From Myxococcota bacterium (GTDB lineage: Bacteria > Myxococcota_A > Polyangia > JAAYKL01), in NCBI GenBank assembly GCA_030065855.1, contig JASJCT010000010.1:26638-90637 (forward strand): a stretch of 64,000 nt of DNA, written 5' to 3'. Shown piece after piece: positions 50,891 through 59,197 of this stretch. The translations under genes were made by a program, and so were the position numbers. The notes below the pieces were generated by a model that was not told where the DNA came from, did not search any database, and worked only from the letters and a program-made list of their open reading frames with translations. Within the stretch, counting starts at the first letter, position 1, and every line of letters starts with the position of its first letter.

Positions 50891-51963
50891 GCATATCCAG
50901 ACGAAATTTTATTAAGGGTGCAGCCGTTGGGTCCCTGTTCGCAGGCACGGCCGTAAACAATACCCGAGCTGGCGGGGGGGGGGTTAAACACTTTGCCGGC
51001 TATCCAGATAGCTTTGGCCTACTGCACGACACCACCTTGTGCGTGGGCTGTCGCTCCTGCGAAACGGGCTGTGCTGACGTCAACGACCTTCCCGAGCCCA
51101 CCCCAGGGCTCGATGACAAATCTGTCTTTGATAGGCAACGGAGCGTATCTGACACGGCCTTCACCGTGGTCAACCAATACCGAGCCGAGGCCGAAGATGA
51201 ACCGGCCGTGTTCCGCAAGCACCAATGCATGCACTGCCAGGAACCCAGCTGTGCAGCCGTGTGTTTTGTCAAAGCATTCAAAAAATCTAAAGAAGGCGCG
51301 GTGGTCTACGATCCAGACGTGTGCGTGGGGTGCCGATATTGCATGATGGCATGCCCCTACTACGCCACAGGGTATGAATACGACGATGCACTGACGCCCA
51401 GGGTTCGGCGGTGTACCATGTGCTATCCCCGCATTAAGGAGGGCAAGACACCTGGGTGCGCAGACGCCTGCCCAAATGGCGCCATTCTATTTGGCAAGCG
51501 CAAGGATCTCATCGATGTTGCCCGGGAGCGCTTTCGCAAACTGCCCGAGGGCTATATCGACCATATCTTTGGAGAACACGAATTCGGCGGCACTAGTTGG
51601 CTTACACTGGCTGGTCCCAGTATGACCTTTGGCGCGCTTGGATTACCAGAGGGTGGCGGCCCTACCCCCCTGCCCGAGCTATCATCAAATTTCCTCTCGA
51701 TCGTGCCCCTGATCGTCGCCATCTACCCGGGACTCCTGGCTGGCTTTTACGCCTTTTCCAAGCGCAAGGACAAGCTGACACAGGACAGGGTCATGGCCGC
51801 AGTGGCCGAGACCGTTGCCAAAGCAGATGAAGAGACAAAACGCAAATTAGAGGAGGCGGCTAAAAAAGCAGACAAAGCCAAGGACCAAGCCGTGAACACC
51901 GCCGTGAAAAAGGCCATTGCCGAAGTTGAGAAAAAGGCCGCCGAAAAGGAGGCGTCCAAATGA
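50887..51963 (+). CDS. hmcB: Periplasmic Fe-S subunit HmcB with Tat signal and membrane anchor
   Basis: 358 residues. A twin-arginine signal (SRRNFIKGAAVGSLFAG) marks export in folded form. Four [4Fe-4S] cluster motifs of the NrfC/DmsB kind follow (CVGCRSCETGC; CMHCQEPSCAAVC; CVGCRYCMMACPY; CTMCYPRIKEGKTPGCADAC). A transmembrane helix lies at about 278-297 (FLSIVPLIVAIYPGLLAGFYAF), and the C-terminal ~55 residues form a Lys/Glu/Ala coiled coil on the cytoplasmic side. This C-terminal anchor is a feature of HmcB-type subunits. It passes electrons between HmcA and the NrfD-like HmcC, with whose gene it overlaps by 4 bases. Confidence 0.92.
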   Translation: MSISRRNFIKGAAVGSLFAGTAVNNTRAGGGGVKHFAGYPDSFGLLHDTTLCVGCRSCETGCADVNDLPEPTPGLDDKSVFDRQRSVSDTAFTVVNQYRAEAEDEPAVFRKHQCMHCQEPSCAAVCFVKAFKKSKEGAVVYDPDVCVGCRYCMMACPYYATGYEYDDALTPRVRRCTMCYPRIKEGKTPGCADACPNGAILFGKRKDLIDVARERFRKLPEGYIDHIFGEHEFGGTSWLTLAGPSMTFGALGLPEGGGPTPLPELSSNFLSIVPLIVAIYPGLLAGFYAFSKRKDKLTQDRVMAAVAETVAKADEETKRKLEEAAKKADKAKDQAVNTAVKKAIAEVEKKAAEKEASK

Positions 51964-53129
51964 ATCAAACAGCTCAAGTGTCTGAGAAGAACCTTTATAC
52001 ACCGTTCAATATCATTGCGGCCGTTATCCTACTCGTCGGCGCGGCGCTCACTTTCATGAGATTCACACAGGGGCTAGGCGCCACCACCAATCTCACCCAC
52101 CTCAATCCCTGGGGTATCTGGATCGGCTTTGACGTCATGACCGGCGTGGCCTTGGCTGCCGGTGGCTTTGTTATTTCCTCGGCTGTGTACCTGTTCGGTA
52201 TGGACGAGTACAAACCCCTGGTACGGCCCGCCATCCTCACTGGTTTCCTCGGGTACTTTTTGGTAGTGGTGGGGCTCCTTTACGATTTGGGGCGGTACTA
52301 CCGACTTCCCTACCCGTTCTTGGTGCAGCCCGGCCCCACCTCTCCCCTGTTCGAAATTGCCTTGTGTGTGGCCCTTTACCTCACTGTTCTGTTTGTAGAG
52401 TTCACCCCCGCGGCCTTTGAATGGCTCGGGTGGAAACGATGGCGCAAAGTCATCGTTTCCCTCACCATCGCCCTCACTATCTTTGGGTTGCTCCTCTCCA
52501 CGCTGCATCAGTCCACCCTGGGCGCCATGTTCCTCATCACGCCCACAAAACTTCATCCCTTGTGGTATTCCCCCTACATCCCAGTGCACTTTTTTGTGTC
52601 AGCTGTGGCCGCGGGTATTTCCATGGTCATCTTCGAGAGCATGCTCTCCCACCGGGTGTTCAGCGACAAGGTAGAGATCAGCCACGAGCGCTTTGATGCG
52701 CTTACCATCGGACTAGCCAAGGCCGGTGCGGTGGTGTTGTTTATCTATTTTGCCATCAAGGTCATGGGATTGGCCACTGGCAATAACTGGCATTACCTGG
52801 CCACGCCCATGGGCCATTGGTTCCTGGTAGAGTTGATCGGATTTGTGCTGCTGCCCTGCTTTTTGTACGCTGTGGGCTATCGGGAGAAGCGCACCAAACT
52901 CATCCGATTCTCAGCCCTCCTCACGGTGATCGGCATTGTGCTCAACCGTATCAATGTATCGACCATTGCGTTCAACTGGCAATTGCCTGCAGAGGAGCGC
53001 TACGTGCCCCATTGGATGGAGATCTGGATCTCCATCACCATCGTCACCGCAGGCCTGGTCGCGTTTAAATGGATCGTCAACCGGATGCCCATTCTGAACG
53101 AGCATCCAGACTACAGAGGCATGCACTAA
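51960..53129 (+). CDS. hmcC: NrfD-like integral membrane subunit HmcC
   Basis: 389 residues with about ten transmembrane helices and the NrfD/PsrC/HmcC pattern: NLTHLNPWGIWIGFDVMTGVALAAGGFVISSAVYLF, then LVVVGLLYDLGRYYRL, and HQSTLGAMFLI...LHPLWYSPYIPVHFFVSAVAAGI. This family carries no cofactor and binds quinone near the periplasmic side. It links HmcB to the quinone pool and possibly to ion translocation. ATG overlaps the hmcB stop (ATGA). Confidence 0.94.
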   Translation: MNQTAQVSEKNLYTPFNIIAAVILLVGAALTFMRFTQGLGATTNLTHLNPWGIWIGFDVMTGVALAAGGFVISSAVYLFGMDEYKPLVRPAILTGFLGYFLVVVGLLYDLGRYYRLPYPFLVQPGPTSPLFEIALCVALYLTVLFVEFTPAAFEWLGWKRWRKVIVSLTIALTIFGLLLSTLHQSTLGAMFLITPTKLHPLWYSPYIPVHFFVSAVAAGISMVIFESMLSHRVFSDKVEISHERFDALTIGLAKAGAVVLFIYFAIKVMGLATGNNWHYLATPMGHWFLVELIGFVLLPCFLYAVGYREKRTKLIRFSALLTVIGIVLNRINVSTIAFNWQLPAEERYVPHWMEIWISITIVTAGLVAFKWIVNRMPILNEHPDYRGMH

Positions 53130-53151
53130 TACACCCCCCCTGGAGGAACCC

Positions 53152-53280
53152 ATGGATTTCTATACGCTTCAAGATTTTCTAACCTTCACCAAAGGCATGG
53201 GCTATGGAATGATGTTCATCGCCCTGATGACGTTCATTCCATTTTGGTTATTTTTAACTGATAGAGAGAAGAGGGGATAA
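53152..53280 (+). CDS. hmcD: HmcD small membrane subunit (42 residues)
   Basis: A short gene of 43 codons with a good ribosome site (TGGAGGAACC) 22 bases after hmcC. The product begins MDFYTLQDFLTFTKGMGY and has one transmembrane helix (MMFIALMTFIPFWLF) with a basic end (DREKRG). Desulfovibrio hmcD codes for a protein of about 47 residues in the same place after hmcC. Location and shape make this assignment fairly safe. It likely stabilises the membrane part of the complex. It is the last gene of the operon; a converging toxin gene follows. Confidence 0.8.
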   Translation: MDFYTLQDFLTFTKGMGYGMMFIALMTFIPFWLFLTDREKRG

Positions 53281-53306
53281 GGGCAAAAAGCAGGGACGCC
53301 AGAGGT

Positions 53307-53729
53307 TCAGCTAACCCTTTCATCCTTTGACCAGTCTTCGACGTTGAGATCTTGAATTCGGTCCATGTGGGAGGTATCGGCGGTGACCAACACGGCATCG
53401 CTGGCCATGGCGTGGGCTGCGATGGCGATGTCGAAGTCCTCGATGGGTTCCCCTCGGCGTTCGAGGGACGCTTTGATTTTGCCGAAGCAGTGACTCACTT
53501 TGTCGGTCCACGGCATTCGCTTGAGTTCTGCCTTGAACAATTTGAAACGGTCCATCAGCATCTGTTTTCGTTTTGATGTTGCGAGCCTGGCGATGCCGTA
53601 TTCGATTTCAGAAATCACCGGCTGTGGGACGCATACATCCTTTCTGGGCGTCTTTGTTAGCCTGCCAGCAACGCTCACATCCCCCTTCATGAGGAAGGAT
53701 AGGGCGTTCGTATCTAGTACGTATTTCAT
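53307..53729 (-). CDS. VapC-type PIN-domain ribonuclease toxin
   Basis: 140 residues with PIN motifs: MKYVLDTNALSFLMKG (Asp6), VISEIEYGIARL (Glu), and EDFDIAIAAHAMASDAVLVTADTSHMDRI with two Asp near the end. Matches the VapC/FitB type. ATG overlaps the antitoxin stop by 4 bases. Its 3' end converges on the hmcD end. Confidence 0.9.
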   Translation of the reverse strand: MKYVLDTNALSFLMKGDVSVAGRLTKTPRKDVCVPQPVISEIEYGIARLATSKRKQMLMDRFKLFKAELKRMPWTDKVSHCFGKIKASLERRGEPIEDFDIAIAAHAMASDAVLVTADTSHMDRIQDLNVEDWSKDERVS

Positions 53730-53977
53730 AGGGAGAAGGTCTTTATTCTGCTCGCACGGCGTGAATGAATGGCGTCCAACATTTCATCGACCTCTTTCGC
53801 GATGGATGGGTTTGGATCGCCGAGGGCATCGAGAAAATCGGTGGACCACGCGTCTTCTTCTTCCAGCGCCTTTTGAATGGCGTGTATCACGAATCGGTTT
53901 CGACTGAGGTTTTTCGCCTTCGCGTGCTCATCCACACGGGAGAGAAGCTCGCCTGGAATATGGAACGTCGTTGCCAT
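53726..53977 (-). CDS. VapB/RHH-type antitoxin
   Basis: From ATG 53977 the product is 83 residues: MATTFHIPGELLSRVDEHAKAKNLSRNRFVIHAIQKALEEED, a ribbon-helix-helix DNA-binding domain, then an acidic C-terminal arm that would fill the toxin groove. The longer frame is rejected because it would run across the operator. The gene starts 7 bases from a perfect palindrome. Confidence 0.86.
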   Translation of the reverse strand: MATTFHIPGELLSRVDEHAKAKNLSRNRFVIHAIQKALEEEDAWSTDFLDALGDPNPSIAKEVDEMLDAIHSRRASRIKTFSL

Positions 53978-53983
53978 AATGAA

Positions 53984-54002
53984 AATATATTCAGAATATA
54001 TT
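53984..54002. promoter_or_regulatory. Palindromic operator of the vapBC-type pair
   Basis: AATATATTCAGAATATATT is a perfect inverted repeat with 9-base arms around one A, 7 bases upstream of the antitoxin start. It suits a ribbon-helix-helix dimer and fits autoregulation. Confidence 0.72.
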
Positions 54003-54035
54003 CGCTTGTCAAGGTCTGAGATATGCTCCCCTTGA

Positions 54036-54054
54036 CAGCCTCCTTTGGAGGCTG
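54036..54054. terminator. Small hairpin between divergent genes
   Basis: CAGCCTCC, loop TTT, GGAGGCTG: a perfect 8-bp stem. There is no T-run on either strand, so it is only a possible terminator or regulatory hairpin. Confidence 0.3.
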
Positions 54055-54176
54055 GCCCAAGCAAATCTGCCAGCCCAGGGTTGAAAAAAAATCAAATATA
54101 TTTTATGTTATAATTTGGCATGGATAACGGTAGAACGCTGCAAACAAAAGATAATGAAGAAAAAAGGAAGGAATTC

Positions 54177-56129
54177 ATGATGCCCAATTCGCAAAAAGTA
54201 TCAGCCATATTGTTGGCTGGTATTATCATCACATCTACTATGGCAGTCGCTGCTCCCTATAAAGGACAAGTAATACAGATGACCCAGCCAGATGGTTCTC
54301 GAGTGCCGGTTAGATTGTGGGGGGACGAGCTTTACATACGTGGCGAAACCATTGATCAGTATACCCTGATTAGAGATACTGAAAGTGGTTGGTTGTGTTA
54401 CGCACGATTGAAGGAAGACGGTTCGGATTTTGAGTCCACAAAAATTCCTTATCTGGGTACCCCCCTCGATACTGACGTACGGAAAACTGCTCAACACATT
54501 CTGAGCATTTTACCTCAAGGGGCTGATTTGGAACTGCTGGTCTCCCAGCTGCTGGATATCCAGAAAACGAAAAAAATTGAGCTGATGCGCCAGTCCCTTC
54601 TGGCACAGGCTCGTAAGAACCTGGGTCTCATATACAAGGATGCGCCAAAAGAAGTCCGGGATGAACACACTTCAGTGTGGGGCATTGGAAATCCGCCTCC
54701 TATCAGAAGAAATACAACAGGTGTCAAAGAATACATGAAAGGCCTTGCCATTGTGGTTGATTTTAGTGACGCGCCTTCCAGCCTGGACAAGGAAGATCAT
54801 GACAAGCTATTTAACGATATGGATTGCCCTGAATTCAACGGCGTTTGCTCTTTGAAACAGTTCTTCCTAGATATCTCAGATGGCCTGATGGAGATAGAAT
54901 TCGACATTCAAGGTATCTACAGAGCGCCCAAGACATTTGCTCAGTACGACGCCATGAGCTACGCTGCTGGAGCAAAAGAACTCATTAAGCGATATTTAGA
55001 CCAACTGGAATCAGAGGGGTACGATTTTTCACAATTAACCATAGAAGACGGGAAAATCAGAGCCATCTTTATCATTTATACAGGCAGCCCTGCGGCATGG
55101 GCCCAGGGAATGTGGTACCACAAGGGATGGGTTAGCCACAATGTGGGTGGGTTCTCCACTCAGGATTACGCCACTGCGCCGGGCAATGCTCCCCTCGGCC
55201 TTGGTACTGCAAATCACGAAACAGGTCATATGGGTCCACGCTGGCCAGATCTTTACTTTACCGATAATGGCATTGGCAGGTTTTGCCTCATGGATTCTTC
55301 TGGGAGCGGCACACCGGCAAATCCCCACTTTGTTAACGAGTCGGGATGGAATGAGTTGCAGGACATTACGGGGATAGACGGGTGCTGGTATGCATCCAGC
55401 AATGACAAGAAAATTTACAAATGGGTAGATGAGAGCAACCCCAGAGAATACACACTCATTGAGGCCAGACAGATTACCTCCGAAGGCGTTAACTCCTATA
55501 TTCCAGATGAGGGGCTTGCCATTTGGCAGGTGAACTTGGACGGGAACAACCACGAAGAAAATCTCCCGCAAGAAATTGACCTGATGCACGCAAACAATCA
55601 GCCATCAAATTTTAACGGCGCCTGTTTTCACAGTGGAGATGTAGATGCCTACACAGACAACAGTATTGGGCTTGAGATTCACAGTATCACCGCAGTGGGT
55701 TACAGCATGGAATTTTGTACAGGCTCAGGGGTACCAGACGCAGATACGGATACTGATACCGACACTGATACTGATACCGACACTGACACTGATACCGATA
55801 CTGACACTGATACCGATACTGACACTGATACCGATACTGACACTGATTCTGATACCGATACTGATACTGACTCCGATACTGATACTGACTCCGATAGTGA
55901 TACCGATACCGACTCCGACAGTGACTCTGATACCGACAGTGATTCCGACACTGACTCCGACAGTGACTCTGATGCCGACAGTGACACAGACGCTGACAGT
56001 GATTCCGATTCAGACAGTGACTCTGATGCCGACGCGGCTGGGGACAGAGAGTCATGTGGATGTACTAACGTCGGTTTAACATACAGAGCTGACAACCTTC
56101 TAATCAGCATTATTAAGCTATTCTGCTAG
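54177..56129 (+). CDS. Secreted M6-like metalloprotease with Asp-Thr/Asp-Ser linker and Cys-containing C-terminal tail
   Basis: About 650 residues from ATG 54177 (GGAAGGAA upstream), with a signal peptide ([17 protein letters not shown]). The N-terminal part ([36 protein letters not shown]) is the propeptide pattern of M6 proteases. The zinc motif HETGH is in [20 protein letters not shown], with a possible Met-turn CLMDSS. The linker of about 95 residues consists almost only of Asp-Thr and Asp-Ser pairs. The end ([12 protein letters not shown]... then [10 protein letters not shown]) resembles MYXO-CTERM: a Cys pair, then a hydrophobic stretch. Likely anchored to the cell surface on a long acidic stalk. 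The substrate is unknown. Confidence 0.87.
   Translation: MMPNSQKVSAILLAGIIITSTMAVAAPYKGQVIQMTQPDGSRVPVRLWGDELYIRGETIDQYTLIRDTESGWLCYARLKEDGSDFESTKIPYLGTPLDTDVRKTAQHILSILPQGADLELLVSQLLDIQKTKKIELMRQSLLAQARKNLGLIYKDAPKEVRDEHTSVWGIGNPPPIRRNTTGVKEYMKGLAIVVDFSDAPSSLDKEDHDKLFNDMDCPEFNGVCSLKQFFLDISDGLMEIEFDIQGIYRAPKTFAQYDAMSYAAGAKELIKRYLDQLESEGYDFSQLTIEDGKIRAIFIIYTGSPAAWAQGMWYHKGWVSHNVGGFSTQDYATAPGNAPLGLGTANHETGHMGPRWPDLYFTDNGIGRFCLMDSSGSGTPANPHFVNESGWNELQDITGIDGCWYASSNDKKIYKWVDESNPREYTLIEARQITSEGVNSYIPDEGLAIWQVNLDGNNHEENLPQEIDLMHANNQPSNFNGACFHSGDVDAYTDNSIGLEIHSITAVGYSMEFCTGSGVPDADTDTDTDTDTDTDTDTDTDTDTDTDTDTDTDTDTDSDTDTDTDSDTDTDSDSDTDTDSDSDSDTDSDSDTDSDSDSDADSDTDADSDSDSDSDSDADAAGDRESCGCTNVGLTYRADNLLISIIKLFC
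55740..56030 (+). repeat. Low-complexity coding repeat (GAY-ACY/TCY dipeptide repeat)
   Basis: About 290 bases of hexanucleotide-like repeats (GATACTGATACCGACACT and variants) encoding Asp-Thr, later Asp-Ser, pairs. Repeat units differ at silent positions, so the stretch is old enough for drift, yet the dipeptide pattern is preserved. Confidence 0.9.
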
Positions 56130-56176
56130 GAATAGAGCAGCATACCCGCCAATACAGGCCTCGAAACAGAACCGTT

Positions 56177-56980
56177 TTAAGGGTATTTCTTATGAGTGGG
56201 AAGCTCGGAGGAATCTCGGATGAGTCTCTCTAGTGCCAACCGCCCCCTAAATCTAAAATCTCCTCGATAATTGTGACCGGCGCCCTTCATGTCTACGAAA
56301 ACAGCCCTAAGATCCCATTTAAGCAGCTTGGGCAGGAGGCGTTTTGCCGCGTTTCGGTACCCATTGGTGCTCATGGCCATGCCTACACCCTTCACGCCCG
56401 CGCGTTTCAACGCTTTGATCTTTCTCTTGTCCAGCTTTTTCATCCCGCCTTCTACTAGAAATAGGTAGGGGTACTTGCCCGGACTGTCGATCGCCAAAAA
56501 AGGCGCATAAATCGCCCCCAATGAAAATCCCACTAGTACCGTCTTTGCTGTGGATACGCGTCCTTTGTAAGTGCTTTCAAGCGCAGTCAGCCCAGCGTTG
56601 ATCTCCCTTGCCACAGCCGCTTTGTTTTTGTATGTCCAGCGATCCTCGGCCAGGGTGGCATATGGAGTCCGCACGCCCCTTGGACAGAGCACCCATCCCC
56701 GGAACGCAGCCACGTCCTGCCAGGTATCGCACTGCCATTCAGGTCTGTCGTAGTTACCGTGCAACACAACCGTAACGGGCTGAGGCCAGTCCGAAGTATT
56801 GTCTGGTCCAACGTGGGATGCAGGGTAGAATTCCGGAACCGACAGGGGCTGCGGGGTAGAAGGTAGTACTGGCGCCCCAGGCGCCCCAGGCGTGCCTTGA
56901 TCCTGTGCTTGGCGACTTGAAGCAACCAAAAATGCGGCAAGGGCCGCCAATCCAAGCACACTTATTCGAAAGGGCATCAT
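56177..56980 (-). CDS. Exported alpha/beta-hydrolase (esterase/depolymerase-like)
   Basis: 267 residues. The signal (VLGLAALAAFLVASSRQAQ) is followed by a Pro/Gly linker and an alpha/beta-hydrolase domain: VTVVLHGNYDRPEWQC (oxyanion strand), VLVGFSLGAIYAPFLA with the nucleophile Ser in GFSLG, an Asp-containing strand, and the His in DMKGAGHNYRGDF. The arrangement resembles PHB-depolymerase/feruloyl-esterase-type enzymes of the LpqC group. The triad seems complete, unlike the hydrolase-like protein at 29395. Substrate unknown. It converges with the M6 protease gene. Confidence 0.75.
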   Translation of the reverse strand: MMPFRISVLGLAALAAFLVASSRQAQDQGTPGAPGAPVLPSTPQPLSVPEFYPASHVGPDNTSDWPQPVTVVLHGNYDRPEWQCDTWQDVAAFRGWVLCPRGVRTPYATLAEDRWTYKNKAAVAREINAGLTALESTYKGRVSTAKTVLVGFSLGAIYAPFLAIDSPGKYPYLFLVEGGMKKLDKRKIKALKRAGVKGVGMAMSTNGYRNAAKRLLPKLLKWDLRAVFVDMKGAGHNYRGDFRFRGRLALERLIRDSSELPTHKKYP

Positions 56981-57040
56981 CTTTTAACAATGGCTGCAAT
57001 GGGCGCCCATTGCAAGTGATCTCGGTATTGCCAGAGCGAC

Positions 57041-58216
57041 CTACTGTCTGCCGCGAAACCCTCTCCCCCTAGCACCTGCTCCAATGCGAGGAAGGAGCAG
57101 CGAAACTAAATAATCCAATGGTTTTAAATTTTTCTGCAACTTTTTCAAATAACTCCGGCGCAAGACAGTTAGCGCTGGCCATTGTTGCCAGGCCACTGTT
57201 AGCCCGTACATGCAAACGGTGAGTACCGCGCATGCTGCGATGTGTTGGGCCGGCCACATTGCGCGCGTTAGATGGGATCCGCCGATATGGTAAACAATCA
57301 TCAGGTGGGCGCAATATGCAAAAAGGGAGGCCTGTCCAAATCGACGCAGCGGGTTCATTACTTGGGAGGTAACATTCAGATTTAAAAAGCGAAACCCCAC
57401 AAAAAGAACGAGCACAAGGGCTGCCTTTTGCAGGAACACATGGGGTAAGCCCCGGGTCGGGATGTCACTGCCGCCCACCAGGTGTAGGTCGTGATGGTAG
57501 TATACCCATTCCATGCCCATACCCACACCATACGTAACGACCGCAGAGAGCGCACAAAACCGCCAAAATTTCGGTTCAAAGGATGGGACACGATTGGCCG
57601 CGACCCAGATTGGGCCGACAAAGAGGCCCATGGCCATCCAGGTGGCGTAGGGAATAAACGGAAAGAGTGCGAGCTTGGAATTTGTGGTCAAATAGGCGGC
57701 CAGTCCCGAGGGCATCCATTGGACGATAGGCAAGCGAAAAAAGACCTGGCCAATCAATGGGATTGCAAAAAACGCGGCAAGCGCGGGCCAGTTCAATATG
57801 CGGCGCGGCCACGCAAGTGCCGGCAAGATCGCGAATGAGAGCCCGATACAGTGGAGGATATCGACTTTGAAAACCCGCGGCCATGTGCTGTCCATGCCAC
57901 GAAAAATCCAGAACACAGCGTGCATGGCATACCCCAAGGCAATGAGCTTGACACCCCGGATGGCCAGTTTACGCCGCGTATCTCGTATATTTTCTTTTGA
58001 AGTCCCGCTGTTGCAAGCCACAATAGAAACCGAGATACCAGCCAAGAACATAAAAACCGGGGCCACCAGGCCTGAAATCCGCATGGCCCAGTGCCAATAC
58101 ACGCCATTATGGACTGAGGGATGGAGCCACGCGCCTGCAGCGTGAACAAAAAACATGGCGATCACAGCCAGGCCGCGCAAATGGTCGATATAATCAATGC
58201 GATTCGCCGTCCTCAT
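57041..58216 (-). CDS. Multi-pass membrane protein, HGSNAT/DUF1624-like acyltransferase
   Basis: 391 residues with about ten transmembrane helices. The start RIDYIDHLRGLAVIAMFFVHAAGAWLHPS has the D..RG.....M...H motif of the acyltransferase-3/heparan-alpha-glucosaminide N-acetyltransferase (DUF1624) clan, in which the His is needed for acyl transfer across the membrane. A conserved segment, PVFMFLAGISVSI, follows. It would acylate a glycan or lipid at the periplasmic side. It lies 60 bases upstream of the hydrolase gene on the same strand, so the two may be co-transcribed. Confidence 0.78.
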   Translation of the reverse strand: MRTANRIDYIDHLRGLAVIAMFFVHAAGAWLHPSVHNGVYWHWAMRISGLVAPVFMFLAGISVSIVACNSGTSKENIRDTRRKLAIRGVKLIALGYAMHAVFWIFRGMDSTWPRVFKVDILHCIGLSFAILPALAWPRRILNWPALAAFFAIPLIGQVFFRLPIVQWMPSGLAAYLTTNSKLALFPFIPYATWMAMGLFVGPIWVAANRVPSFEPKFWRFCALSAVVTYGVGMGMEWVYYHHDLHLVGGSDIPTRGLPHVFLQKAALVLVLFVGFRFLNLNVTSQVMNPLRRFGQASLFAYCAHLMIVYHIGGSHLTRAMWPAQHIAACAVLTVCMYGLTVAWQQWPALTVLRRSYLKKLQKNLKPLDYLVSLLLPRIGAGARGRGFRGRQ

Positions 58217-58314
58217 CGGCCCTGACCATAAACCGCCTGTCCCCCTAATGGCAAGTCAGTGTTCTCGATACAGACCTCTCGCTAAGTGAGGCATATTTTG
58301 GTAATGAACTGCAG

Positions 58315-59190
58315 ATGATTCGATACGATGAACCGGTTATCAGACCGCCTTCAGAGGCGGATTCGCTCATCCTTCAGGCCACCATTGGCTGCTCCCACAA
58401 TCGGTGTGCATTCTGTGTCACTTACCAGGACAAGCGCTTTCGCGCCCGGCCGACTGAGGCGCTCTACCAAGAAATCGACTGGGCCGGCCGCGCCCTACCA
58501 GATGTGCGCAAGGTATTTCTCGGAGATGGGGACGCCCTCGCCCTGTCTACTCGGCGATTGCTGGATATTTTAGTGCGGCTAAAAAGCCGGTTACCTGGGC
58601 TCAGGCGGGTGGCTGCCTATGCGTCGCCTGGCAATTTTAAAAACAAATCCCAGGAAGAACTAAAAGCCCTTAAAAGAGCCGGGTTGACCCTGCTCTACGT
58701 GGGATTGGAATCCGGAGATGACGACATCCTCGCGCGCATCGATAAGGGCGCGACTGCCGATGAAATGGCTGTGCTGTGCGCCCGCCCCCAACAGGCTGGC
58801 ATCAAGCTGTTCGTCACCGTGGTCCTTGGGCTAGGCGGCCCCCGACTCTCAGATCAACACGCCATAAACACGGCTAACCTGTTGAATCGCATTCGGCCGC
58901 GATTTGCCTCGGCCCTGACCCTGATGCTCATGCCAAGGGATCCTTCGTATGCAGCGGCCTTTGGGGATCCCGCCTGGCGCTTGCTCACGCCAACTGAATG
59001 TTTAACAGAATGCAAACTGCTGATTTCAAATATAACGGCAAATGGGGTAATTTTTTACGCGAACCACGCCTCTAACTATGTACCCATTCGCGGTACCCTT
59101 CAAAAAGATAAATCGAAAATGCTGTCCACCATCGAGGCGGCGATTCAGGATCCAAACCGGAGAATGCCAGAGTATTTTCGATCGCTATGA
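58315..59190 (+). CDS. Radical SAM protein of unknown function
   Basis: 291 residues. The cluster motif is GCSHNRCAFC, a CX4CX2C spacing known from a group of radical SAM proteins with the sequence GC(S/P)HN(R/K)C.FC. Further radical SAM landmarks are VFLGDGDALAL (after strand 2), AGLTLLYVGLESGDDDIL and VTVVLGLGG. The C-terminus contains LMLMPRDPSYAA. Nothing shows the substrate. It is divergent from the acyltransferase-like gene and converges with the MFS gene. Confidence 0.87.
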   Translation: MIRYDEPVIRPPSEADSLILQATIGCSHNRCAFCVTYQDKRFRARPTEALYQEIDWAGRALPDVRKVFLGDGDALALSTRRLLDILVRLKSRLPGLRRVAAYASPGNFKNKSQEELKALKRAGLTLLYVGLESGDDDILARIDKGATADEMAVLCARPQQAGIKLFVTVVLGLGGPRLSDQHAINTANLLNRIRPRFASALTLMLMPRDPSYAAAFGDPAWRLLTPTECLTECKLLISNITANGVIFYANHASNYVPIRGTLQKDKSKMLSTIEAAIQDPNRRMPEYFRSL

Positions 59191-59197
59191 GCGCACC

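Noticed and set aside
55740..56030. Repeat tract considered as CRISPR array
   Set aside because: No spacers; units are contiguous and in frame, coding Asp-Thr/Asp-Ser pairs.
55687..56110. Minus-strand frames giving Ser-Glu/Ser-Val or Arg/Cys/His repeats
   Set aside because: Antisense of the Asp-Thr/Asp-Ser repeat of the M6-like protease; repeats keep all frames open.
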